A stretch of DNA of 6,969 bases from WLJO01 sp046597895 (GTDB taxonomy: Bacteria; Actinomycetota; Acidimicrobiia; Acidimicrobiales; Ilumatobacteraceae). How positions within the stretch are numbered: position 1 is the first letter of the stretch; every line of letters starts with the position of its first letter. Below, one piece after another: positions 1-6,969 of the stretch. The position numbers and the translations under genes are program-made. The notes beneath the pieces are model-generated. The model worked only from the letters and a program-made list of their open reading frames with translations. It was not told the origin of the DNA and made no database searches. Where the stretch lies: assembly GCA_046597895.1 (NCBI GenBank), contig JBKJJS010000180.1, positions 1 to 6,969 of the forward strand, in the 5' to 3' direction.

Positions 1-64
1 ATCAGCACGCCGGGCAGCGTCGGTCGCCCCGGGAAATGCCCGGAGAAGAACCACTCCTCCCCGG
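1..64. repeat. Left arm of a 64-bp perfect inverted repeat
   Basis: Every base of 1-64 is the reverse complement of 94-157, with no mismatch. The arms are separated by a 29-base spacer (65-93). Pairing stops cleanly at the spacer: C65 faces A93. The repeat begins at the first base of the window, so it may continue outside it. The right arm encodes the catalytic His segment of a FabZ-like dehydratase, so the left arm is probably the copied, inverted one. Likely origin is a fold-back chimera from amplification, library or assembly; a natural palindrome is less likely. Confidence 0.95.
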
Positions 65-407
65 CGAATCCGCCGCAGGACTCTGGCGTCTCACCGGGGA
101 GGAGTGGTTCTTCTCCGGGCATTTCCCGGGGCGACCGACGCTGCCCGGCGTGCTGATGTGCGAGGCCATTGCCCAGATGGGGGCGATCGCCGTGCTCATG
201 GACGGCCGATTCGCCGGCAAGCTGCCGCTGTTCGGCGGCCTCGACCGCGCCCGCTTCCGCCGCCAGGTCGGCCCGGGCGACACGTTGGAGTTGGTCGTCG
301 AACTCGGTCGAATGTCGGCCAGGGCGGGCAAGGGCAACGGTACGGCGCTGTTGAACGGCAAAACCGCCTGCGAGTGCGAGCTGTTATTCGTGGTGGTCGA
401 CGCCTGA
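36..407 (+). CDS. fabZ: FabZ-like 3-hydroxyacyl-ACP dehydratase, 5' end replaced by inverted repeat
   Basis: FabZ family hotdog-fold enzymes remove water from 3-hydroxyacyl-ACP to give trans-2-enoyl-ACP in the cytosolic type II fatty-acid elongation cycle. The sequence shows the family hallmark HFPGRPTLPGVLMCEAIAQ. H29 and E43 lie 14 residues apart, matching the catalytic His/Glu pair of characterised FabZ enzymes. The C-terminal half (GGLDRARFRRQVGPGDTLEL) also fits. The protein is 123 aa here, against roughly 140-150 for the family. The N-terminal segment with the usual RYPFLLVDR-like motif is missing. Residues 1-9 come from the inverted-repeat arm, so the ATG at 36 is very unlikely to be the native start; homology-like sequence begins near PGESAAG (about base 60-66). 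The stop is TGA at 405-407. A FabA or other hotdog dehydratase-like protein (for example polyketide-type) is less likely but possible. Confidence 0.82.
   Translation: MPGEEPLLPGESAAGLWRLTGEEWFFSGHFPGRPTLPGVLMCEAIAQMGAIAVLMDGRFAGKLPLFGGLDRARFRRQVGPGDTLELVVELGRMSARAGKGNGTALLNGKTACECELLFVVVDA
94..157. repeat. Right arm of the 64-bp perfect inverted repeat
   Basis: This is the partner of 1-64, identical over 64 bases when reverse-complemented. It lies inside the fabZ-like gene and encodes its conserved HFPGRP segment, so this copy appears to be in its native place. The innermost bases of both arms are CCGG, itself self-complementary, which could have served as microhomology for a strand switch. 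Confidence 0.95.
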
Positions 408-434
408 CAACTCACTCGCCGCGCTGGCGGGCGG

Positions 435-638
435 CTACGCGGCGATCGCCCACACGGGTTCGGCCACCAACGTGCAGCAGGGACACGGCTTGAGACCGTG
501 TGCCGCCCACGTCGGGATGACAAGGCCCCGACGGTCGGCGGCGGCAAGGTTGGCAAGTCCGATGAGGGCCGAGCAGGCAATGGTGGTGTGGACCAGACCG
601 ACCCGCTCGGGATCCAAGATGAGTTCGTGTGCAACCAT
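435..638 (-). CDS. Unrecognised small protein with CPCC motif
   Basis: This is a 67-residue reading frame from ATG (636-638) to TAG (435-437). The frame stays open upstream to a stop near 699, so a longer form is possible. I do not recognise the family. It has a mildly hydrophobic middle (residues 20-33) and a cysteine cluster near the C-terminus (C52, C54, C55) that could bind metal. Codons mostly end in G or C, as in the real genes nearby, but that is weak evidence in DNA this GC-rich. There is no purine-rich Shine-Dalgarno sequence before the ATG. It lies between the fabZ-like gene and the decayed module on the opposite strand, so it could be a remnant or a chance frame. Confidence 0.25.
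   Translation of the reverse strand: MVAHELILDPERVGLVHTTIACSALIGLANLAAADRRGLVIPTWAAHGLKPCPCCTLVAEPVWAIAA
483..501. other. Small hairpin in the fabZ-like downstream region
   Basis: ACACGG (483-488) pairs perfectly with CCGTGT (496-501) around a 7-base loop. It lies 76 bases after the fabZ-like stop codon. No T-run follows, so a classical intrinsic terminator is not supported. It also falls within the doubtful minus-strand frame. Confidence 0.2.
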
Positions 639-686
639 GAGGTGGACGGTACTCAGGGGGTGTAACAGGGTTTTTCGGCAGACGAA

Positions 687-1310
687 GTGACCCTTACGTC
701 AGCTCACGTTTCCTGGACCAATCCGGCGAGAGCAGGATGTTCCGGACGCGCTTCGACCGCGGGGCCGATGCCGACCTGTTCGTCAGCCGGCCCCGAGCCG
801 ACGGGTTGCCTGCACGCATGGGCGCGCGAGCGGGCCCGTCTCGATCACGATCACCTCCTCACCAAGTTCCCGAAGCTTTTCGAGTGGGAACTCGGCGTAT
901 CGCAGCCGACCGTCAAGCAGCTCGAGAAGTACGCCGAAGCTACCCACACCTCGCTCGGGTTCCTGCTCTTGCCGCGCCCACCAACCGAGGGAGCGCCGAT
1001 TCCCGACTTCCGGACAATGGGCGACCACGTCACTACGCGCCCGAGCGCTGACCTGCTCGACACGGTGTACAGCTGCCAACGACGGCAGGAGTGGTACCGC
1101 GACTTTGCCCGCTCCAACCGCGCGGACCGGATTCCGTTCGTCGGCTCGTTGCGGTTCGACGCCGACATCGTGTCGGCGGCGACGATCCGCGACGCGCTCG
1201 ACTTCGACCTCGACAATCGGCGCGCGATCAGCACGTGGAAACGACCAGTCGGCCGCCGCCATCTTCCTCGACGTCGCCGACGCCTACCTCGTCGCCCATG
1301 CGCACGCTGA
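687..1310 (+). pseudogene. Remnant of Xre-family/ImmA-IrrE type regulator (COG2856-like), C-terminal domain lost
   Basis: Intact relatives are about 380-400 aa: an N-terminal helix-turn-helix, a middle segment and a C-terminal ImmA/IrrE Zn-metallopeptidase domain with HExxH. Here residues 42-99 read as the HTH part (AWARERARLDHDHLLTKFPK, then QPTVKQLEKYAEATHTSLGF). They are followed by the typical linker PIPDFRT and QRRQEWYRDFARSN, ending at RRAISTW (W184, bases 1236-1238). From about 1239 the frame encodes only an Arg/Pro-rich tail, because the DNA there codes for another protein in a different frame. No HExxH is present. The N-terminus is also irregular: GTG at 687 gives about 40 residues of low plausibility before the HTH, with no convincing start just before it. 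This is most likely a dead gene. An HTH-only regulator that is still expressed cannot be excluded. Confidence 0.75.
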
Positions 1311-1464
1311 TGGGCACACGGTGGTGACCCACGAGAAGGTGGCGAACTCTCGCCGCAACGTGAAGATCTCGAACGCCTGCGCCGAGATGAACGTGAAGTA
1401 CATGACGTCGTTCGAGGTGCTGCGGCTCGAACGTGCACGATTCATGTTCGGCTCTACGCCCTGA
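1240..1464 (+). pseudogene. C-terminal remnant of DUF4411 (PIN-like) protein
   Basis: In the +1 frame relative to the upstream remnant, bases 1240-1464 encode about 74 residues ending at TGA. Key stretches are FLDVADAYLVAHAHADGHTV, VVTHEK, VKISNACAEMNVKYMTSFEV and RLERARFMFG. This matches my knowledge of the C-terminal half of DUF4411 proteins (about 160 aa), which are placed in the PIN domain-like nuclease superfamily and commonly encoded next to Xre/ImmA-IrrE genes as a presumed toxin-antitoxin-like pair. The N-terminal half, with the first acidic residues of the PIN active site, is absent. There is no start codon or ribosome binding site at the junction. With the preceding remnant it implies that one deletion removed the 3' part of one gene and the 5' part of the next. 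Confidence 0.72.
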
Positions 1465-1497
1465 GTGAACCTCACTGGGCTGGGCGGAGGGCGACAA

Positions 1498-1511
1498 TTT
1501 CCCGCGGGAAA
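1498..1511. promoter_or_regulatory. 14-bp perfect palindrome, possible operator
   Basis: TTTCCCGCGGGAAA reads the same on both strands. It lies 33 bases after the DUF4411 remnant's stop and about 210 bases before the favoured exporter start. It could be a binding site for a dimeric regulator, but I do not recognise a named operator. A GC-rich core is not rare in such DNA, though the flanking TTT/AAA arms make chance somewhat less likely. Confidence 0.3.
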
Positions 1512-1628
1512 GACCGTCACGGATCACGGGTAGTTCACACAACCCGAGGGCGGCCCGCGGCCGCTCCGACTCGGCCACTTGCCCGAGACCGCATTGAAAG
1601 CCCAACCATTGCGGAGCGGACCCAGCGG

Positions 1629-1634
1629 TACAGT
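1629..1634 (+). promoter_or_regulatory. Possible -10 element TACAGT of the exporter operon
   Basis: TACAGT within GCGGTACAGTGG fits the TAnnnT pattern of actinobacterial -10 boxes. No -35 is well placed: TTGCGG at 1609-1614 leaves only 14 bases and TTGAAA at 1594-1599 leaves 29. If used, transcription would start near 1641, downstream of the TTG at 1579, which would rule that codon out as the start of the first exporter gene. It would leave a leader of about 80 bases to the GTG at 1723. Confidence 0.3.
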
Positions 1635-1638
1635 GGCT

Positions 1639-1665
1639 GTCCGAACATGGATCGGTCCGGACATG
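1639..1665 (+). repeat. 11-bp direct repeat upstream of exporter gene
   Basis: GTCCGAACATG (1639-1649) and GTCCGGACATG (1655-1665) differ at one base and are spaced 16 bases apart. The second copy ends on an in-frame ATG (1663) that is an alternative start for the exporter gene. The pair sits just after the possible -10 element, a position where a repressor could act. No regulator gene is visible nearby. Confidence 0.4.
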
Positions 1666-1722
1666 AGGGGCCAGACCTTGGGCGTAGGGGCAAGGCCCGG
1701 TAGCGAGAGTGGTGGTCAGGGA

Positions 1723-3498
1723 GTGTCGGTAGGAGAGCATCGGGGGTCGGCGGACGGCTGGCAGCTCTTGCGTGTCACGCTCCGACGTCAGCGTGCTGGC
1801 CTGACGCTCGGCGTGCTGGTCGGTGTGCTCTACGCAATCGGCAAGATCGTGGTGCCGAAGCTGACTCAGGTCGGCATCGACCAAGGGGTCGTGCAGCGCT
1901 CGGGTTCCCTTGCCATGTGGTCGGTGCTCATCATGGTGGCCGGGCTGATGACGGCGATCTGCACTGGCCTGCGGCGGTGGTTCGCGTTCAGGGAGAGCCG
2001 GTGGACGGAGACCTACCTGCGCGAGGAGTTGTTCGCCCAGATCATGCGCCTTCACGTGGGATTCCACGACCGTTCGCAGACGGGTGGCCTGATGAGCCGG
2101 GCCAGCAGTGACCTGATGCAGATCCAGGCATTCGTCGTCATGATCCCCATCACCATCTCGTCGTTCGTGCTGCTCGGCGGGAGTGTGGCCATTCTCCTCA
2201 CGCTCGATCCGGTCCTCACGCTGTTCGCCGTCCTGCCGTTGCCATTCATCAACGTGCTGGCCCGGCGGTTCTCCCATCAGATCCACCCGGCCGTCATGGC
2301 TGTGCAACAGGAACAGGCGCAACTCGCCACCGTCGTCGAGGAGACCGTGGCCGGAATCCGGGTCGTCAAGGGCTTTGGCGCCGAGCCGGTCCAGGCCCGC
2401 AAGCTGGCCGCCGAGGCCGAGGACATCAGGCGGGAGTCGATGCGGTCCGCCACGATTCGCAGCCGCTTTCTGCCGGGCATCGATGTGCTGCCGAACATCG
2501 GCCTCATCACCGTCCTGCTCGTCGGCGGTCACCGGGCAATCGACGGTCACATCACCATCGGGCAACTCGTGGCCTTCAACCTCTATCTCGCCCTCATGAT
2601 CTGGCCACTGCGCAACCTGGGGATGACGGTCGCGCTCGGGCAGCGGGCGGCGGCGGCCCTCGAGCGGGTTCACGAAGTGTTGGCCACGGTGCCTGAGGTC
2701 GCGGACCCGACAACGCCGCAGGTACTGCCGGCTGCCGGGCAAGGTGGTGTGCGGTTCCGCGACGTGAGATTCGGATACGACCCGAATCGCCCGGTGCTCG
2801 ATGGCTTCGATCTCACCATCCCCGCCGGGAGCTCCGTGGCGTTGGTCGGCGCCACCGGGTCTGGTAAGTCCACCGTCGCCCGGTTACTCACGAGGTTCTA
2901 CGACGTCCAGTCCGGTGCCATCGAGATCGATGGCGTCGACGTACGGGCACTGCGCCTCCACGACCTGCGCGGCGCGGTTGGCATCGTGTTCGAGGAGACG
3001 TTCCTGTTCCACGACACCGTGGCCGCCAACATCGCCTTTGCCGACCCGACGGCCGACCCGGAGAGGGTCGAGCGGGCGAGCCGTCTGGCCGGTGTGCACG
3101 AGTTCGTACAGGACCTCCCGGACGGATACGCCACGATCCTGGGGGAGCGGGGATACTCGTTGTCGGGCGGGCAGCGCCAGCGAGTGGCGATCGCCCGCGC
3201 CGTGCTGGCGGATCCGCGGGTGCTCGTGCTCGATGACGCCACGAGTGCGGTCGATCCGTCGAAGGAGCACGAGATCCGCGACGCCCTTTCTACGGTCATG
3301 GCCGGGCGCACCACCGTCGTCATCGCCCACCGTCCCGCCACCATCGCCCTGGCCGACACGGTGGTGCTACTCGACGGCGGCCGGGTCGGGGCGATTGGAA
3401 CCCACAAGGAACTGCTCGCCACGGAGCCCCGGTATCGGGAAGTCCTGGCGGCGTGGGCGGCCCATGACACCGACGACGACATCGTGGGGGTGGGCTGA
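1723..3498 (+). CDS. ABC exporter half-transporter, subunit with degenerate ATPase site
   Basis: This is a 591-aa half-transporter: an N-terminal membrane domain with about six helices (roughly residues 27-48, 62-84, 137-159, 160-182, 255-269, 280-302), then a nucleotide-binding domain. It acts in the cytoplasmic membrane and exports an unknown substrate. Seen motifs are Walker A GATGSGKST (376-384), signature LSGGQ (480-484), Walker B VLVLDDAT with D504 and Asp505 where the catalytic Glu normally is, and H-loop His536 (VIAHR). The Q-loop position is Glu424 (VFEETFLF) instead of Gln. Asp in place of Glu is typical of the degenerate subunit of heterodimeric exporters (TM287/288, BmrCD type). 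GTG at 1723 is chosen because the sequence becomes protein-like at EHRGSADGWQLL. ATG 1663 and TTG 1579 are in-frame alternatives, giving up to 639 aa. The ribosome binding site is weak for all three. The gene ends three bases before its partner. Confidence 0.93.
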   Translation: MSVGEHRGSADGWQLLRVTLRRQRAGLTLGVLVGVLYAIGKIVVPKLTQVGIDQGVVQRSGSLAMWSVLIMVAGLMTAICTGLRRWFAFRESRWTETYLREELFAQIMRLHVGFHDRSQTGGLMSRASSDLMQIQAFVVMIPITISSFVLLGGSVAILLTLDPVLTLFAVLPLPFINVLARRFSHQIHPAVMAVQQEQAQLATVVEETVAGIRVVKGFGAEPVQARKLAAEAEDIRRESMRSATIRSRFLPGIDVLPNIGLITVLLVGGHRAIDGHITIGQLVAFNLYLALMIWPLRNLGMTVALGQRAAAALERVHEVLATVPEVADPTTPQVLPAAGQGGVRFRDVRFGYDPNRPVLDGFDLTIPAGSSVALVGATGSGKSTVARLLTRFYDVQSGAIEIDGVDVRALRLHDLRGAVGIVFEETFLFHDTVAANIAFADPTADPERVERASRLAGVHEFVQDLPDGYATILGERGYSLSGGQRQRVAIARAVLADPRVLVLDDATSAVDPSKEHEIRDALSTVMAGRTTVVIAHRPATIALADTVVLLDGGRVGAIGTHKELLATEPRYREVLAAWAAHDTDDDIVGVG

Positions 3499-3501
3499 GC
3501 C

Positions 3502-5295
3502 ATGTGGACGCCCGGCTCCGTCGACCCGGAGGACAAACTCGATCGCCGCGAGGTCGTCGGCGTTTTCCGCCGCACCCTGCAGTTTGCCCGTCCCTACCGG
3601 CGCACGATCACGCTGGCCCTCGCGCTCATCGTGCTCTGGACGCTCACCACCGTGTCGGGTCCCCTGCTGGTGCGATTCGGCATCGACCACGGGATTCGCC
3701 AAGCCGATACGGCTGCGCTGAACACCGCGGTCGCGCTGTATGCCGCGATGGCGCTCCTCGGTTACTTCGTCAGCCGGCGCATGTTCGTCGCCGTGAACCA
3801 GGCCGGAGAATCCTTTTTGCGCGACCTTCGGGTGCGGGTGTTCGGCCAACTCCAACGGCAATCGATGGCGTTCTTCGATCGGGAGAAGGCGGGCGTGCTC
3901 GTGGCCCGCATGACGAGCGACATCGAGTCGATGGGCGAGCTGATTCAGTGGGGACTGCTCCAGTTCGTGTCCAATGGCATTCTCCTGGTGGTCTCGCTCG
4001 CCGTGCTGTTCCTGATGTCGTGGCAACTCGCGCTCATCGTCGTTGCGCTACTCCCCATCCTCGGCCTCGCGTCCATTCGGTTCCAGCGCGTGTCCAACGC
4101 CGCCTACCTCACCGTGCGCGAACAGGTCGGCCAGAACCTGTCATCGCTCCAGGAAGGCATCGCGGGGGTCCGCGTCATCCAGGCATACGGGCGTCAGGCC
4201 GAGCAGACCCGCCGCTTCACTCTGACGAATCGGGCGCTCTACGACGCTCACATTCACGGTGTGAAAGTGTCGACCTGGTACTTCGGTCTCGTCGAGTTGG
4301 CGGGCGTCGTCGCCATCGGCGCCACCGTAGGAATCGGCGGTTGGCTCGTCCACCGCGGCGACATCTCCATCGGGACTGTTGGCGCCTTCGTGTTGATGCT
4401 GTCCTTCATGTTCGAGCCCGTGCAGCAGCTCTCGCAGCTCTACAACACCGTCCAGTCGGCGGGCGCTTCGCTGCACAAGCTCTACGGATTGCTGGACACC
4501 GAGCCGGACATCGACGAGCGGCCGGCCGCGGTGGATCTCCCGCCCCGAGGCGCGGTCGTGGTCGACGGCGTGTCGTTCGGTTACGCCGGTGGACAGGGCC
4601 GCACCGCGCTGGACGGTGTCACCCTGACCATCGGCGATGGCGAACGGCTGGCGTTGGTCGGCCCAACAGGCGCGGGGAAGTCCACGCTCGCCAAGCTCGT
4701 CGCCCGGCTCTACGACCCCACGGAGGGGACGGTGTCATTCGGCGGTGTCGACCTCCGCCACTCCACGCTGGCATCGTTGCGGGATCGCATCGTGGTGGTG
4801 CCCCAGGAAGGGTTCCTGTTCGCCGGCTCGATCCGGGACAACATCCGGTTCGCCCGGGCGACCGCCACTGATGCTGAGGTCGAGCAGGCCGTCGTGGCGA
4901 TCGGGGCCTGGGAGCGCTTCTCGGCCTTCGAGAATGGACTCGACACCGAGGTGAGAGAGCGCGGGAGCCGACTCTCAGCGGGCGAACGACAGCTGGTGTC
5001 GCTGGCGAGGGCGGCGTTGGTGGACCCGGCGGTGCTCGTGCTGGACGAAGCGACGTCCAACCTCGATCCGGGCACCGAGGCCGTGGTCGAACGAGCGATG
5101 GAACACCTGATGGGTGGTCGCACCGTCGTGGTTGTCGCCCACCGGCTCACCACGGTGCGCCGAGCGGACCGCATCGCCGTCGTCGACCACGGTCACCTCG
5201 TGGAGCTGGGCACGCACGATGAGCTGATCGGCCGAGAAGGTCGCTATGCCGCGCTCGCCGCGGCATGGGCTCGCCATCAGCCGACGCAGATCTGA
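3502..5295 (+). CDS. ABC exporter half-transporter, subunit with canonical catalytic Glu
   Basis: This is a 597-aa partner of the preceding gene, starting at ATG three bases after its stop and so almost certainly cotranslated. GGGGGTGGG about 10 bases upstream can serve as ribosome binding site. The membrane domain spans residues 35-310 (helices near 36-58, 72-92, 150-172, 174-192, 260-280, 290-310). The ATPase domain follows: Walker A GPTGAGKST (387-395), Q-loop Gln435 (VVPQEGFLF), signature LSAGE (491-495, deviating from LSGGQ), Walker B VLVLDEAT with D515 and catalytic E516, and H-loop His547 (VVAHR). The membrane domain has the usual FFDREKAGVLVARMTSDIES coupling-region sequence. In the heterodimer, its Glu site faces the partner's intact LSGGQ and should be the hydrolysing site. 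Substrate is unknown: drug, lipid and peptide export are all possible for this family. Confidence 0.95.
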   Translation: MWTPGSVDPEDKLDRREVVGVFRRTLQFARPYRRTITLALALIVLWTLTTVSGPLLVRFGIDHGIRQADTAALNTAVALYAAMALLGYFVSRRMFVAVNQAGESFLRDLRVRVFGQLQRQSMAFFDREKAGVLVARMTSDIESMGELIQWGLLQFVSNGILLVVSLAVLFLMSWQLALIVVALLPILGLASIRFQRVSNAAYLTVREQVGQNLSSLQEGIAGVRVIQAYGRQAEQTRRFTLTNRALYDAHIHGVKVSTWYFGLVELAGVVAIGATVGIGGWLVHRGDISIGTVGAFVLMLSFMFEPVQQLSQLYNTVQSAGASLHKLYGLLDTEPDIDERPAAVDLPPRGAVVVDGVSFGYAGGQGRTALDGVTLTIGDGERLALVGPTGAGKSTLAKLVARLYDPTEGTVSFGGVDLRHSTLASLRDRIVVVPQEGFLFAGSIRDNIRFARATATDAEVEQAVVAIGAWERFSAFENGLDTEVRERGSRLSAGERQLVSLARAALVDPAVLVLDEATSNLDPGTEAVVERAMEHLMGGRTVVVVAHRLTTVRRADRIAVVDHGHLVELGTHDELIGREGRYAALAAAWARHQPTQI

Positions 5296-5313
5296 CCCCG
5301 GGTCTACGCCGCC

Positions 5314-5341
5314 CGCTCGAAGGTCAGGAGGAACTCGAGCG
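5314..5341. terminator. Weak hairpin between convergent genes
   Basis: CGCTCGA (5314-5320) pairs perfectly with TCGAGCG (5335-5341) around a 14-base loop, 19 bases after the exporter stop. A second short stem, GAGCCG/CGGCTC (5341-5346 with 5364-5369), abuts it. There is no T-run on either strand. The position between two convergent units suits a bidirectional terminator, but the structure is not strong enough to be sure. Confidence 0.2.
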
Positions 5342-5449
5342 AGCCGTGGTCCTCGGTGGTGGCCGGCTCACCAGTGGGGTTCGGGACGCCGCTTTGTGAG
5401 TCAGTTGGTAGATGATGAGGAATTGGGTAAGGCAGGGGTAATGGCACCG

Positions 5450-6969
<1,520 letters not shown>

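Noticed and set aside
2..634. 210-residue minus-strand frame over the fabZ-like gene
   Set aside because: Ser/Pro/Arg-rich shadow antisense to the conserved dehydratase frame, and it crosses the inverted repeat.
688..709. Imperfect palindromes (TGAC-N6-GTCA; ACGTCAGCTCACGT) before the Xre remnant
   Set aside because: They are short, with mismatches or wide spacing. An autoregulatory operator is conceivable, but the evidence does not exceed chance.
1557..1564. GCGGCCGC palindrome
   Set aside because: An 8-base all-GC palindrome is common in DNA of this composition.
1228..2742. 504-residue open frame on the minus strand opposite the first exporter gene
   Set aside because: The product is rich in His, Arg and Asp with no recognisable domain, and it lies antisense to a gene with clear ABC motifs. 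Long antisense frames are expected in high-GC coding DNA.
3504..4871. 455-residue open frame overlapping the second exporter gene
   Set aside because: It is the +2 shadow of the exporter frame: Arg/Pro/Ala-rich with no motifs, while the exporter frame has full family signatures.

Overview
The window looks like chromosomal DNA from a high-GC actinobacterium. The strong G/C bias at third codon positions and the style of the FabZ-like, ABC-exporter and MetH proteins suggest this, possibly class Acidimicrobiia. That placement is inference from recollected family features, with no search behind it. Three well-preserved loci are present: a fabZ-like dehydratase truncated at its 5' side, a two-gene ABC exporter operon, and the C-terminal half of metH. 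Between the first two lies a decayed module.

Layout. Bases 1-157 form a perfect 64-bp inverted repeat around a 29-base spacer, and the right arm lies inside the fabZ-like coding sequence (ends at 407, + strand). The left arm therefore replaces what should be the 5' part of that gene. This looks like a fold-back join at a contig or read end more than a natural structure. Bases 408-686 hold no recognised gene, only an unrecognised minus-strand ORF (435-638) with a CPCC motif. Bases 687-1464 are the remains of two genes that normally sit next to each other: an Xre/ImmA-IrrE type regulator, of which the DNA-binding and middle regions remain, and a DUF4411 (PIN-like) protein, of which the C-terminal half remains. 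They meet at about base 1240 in different reading frames, which indicates a deletion that removed both presumed active centres. Bases 1465-1722 contain a 14-bp perfect palindrome, a possible -10 element and an 11-bp direct repeat upstream of the exporter.

The exporter genes (about 1723-3498 and 3502-5295) are three bases apart and encode two different half-transporters, each with a membrane domain followed by an ATPase domain. Their sequence deviations are complementary. The first has Asp in place of the catalytic Glu, and the second has LSAGE in place of LSGGQ, so both defects fall in the same ATP site of the heterodimer. The other site is canonical. metH runs toward the exporter from the right edge (5450 to beyond 6969, minus strand) and ends 154 bases from it, making the two transcription units convergent.

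I did not find a convincing undescribed system. The most informative observations are the terminal fold-back repeat, the deletion-fused ImmA/DUF4411 remnant and the asymmetric exporter pair.
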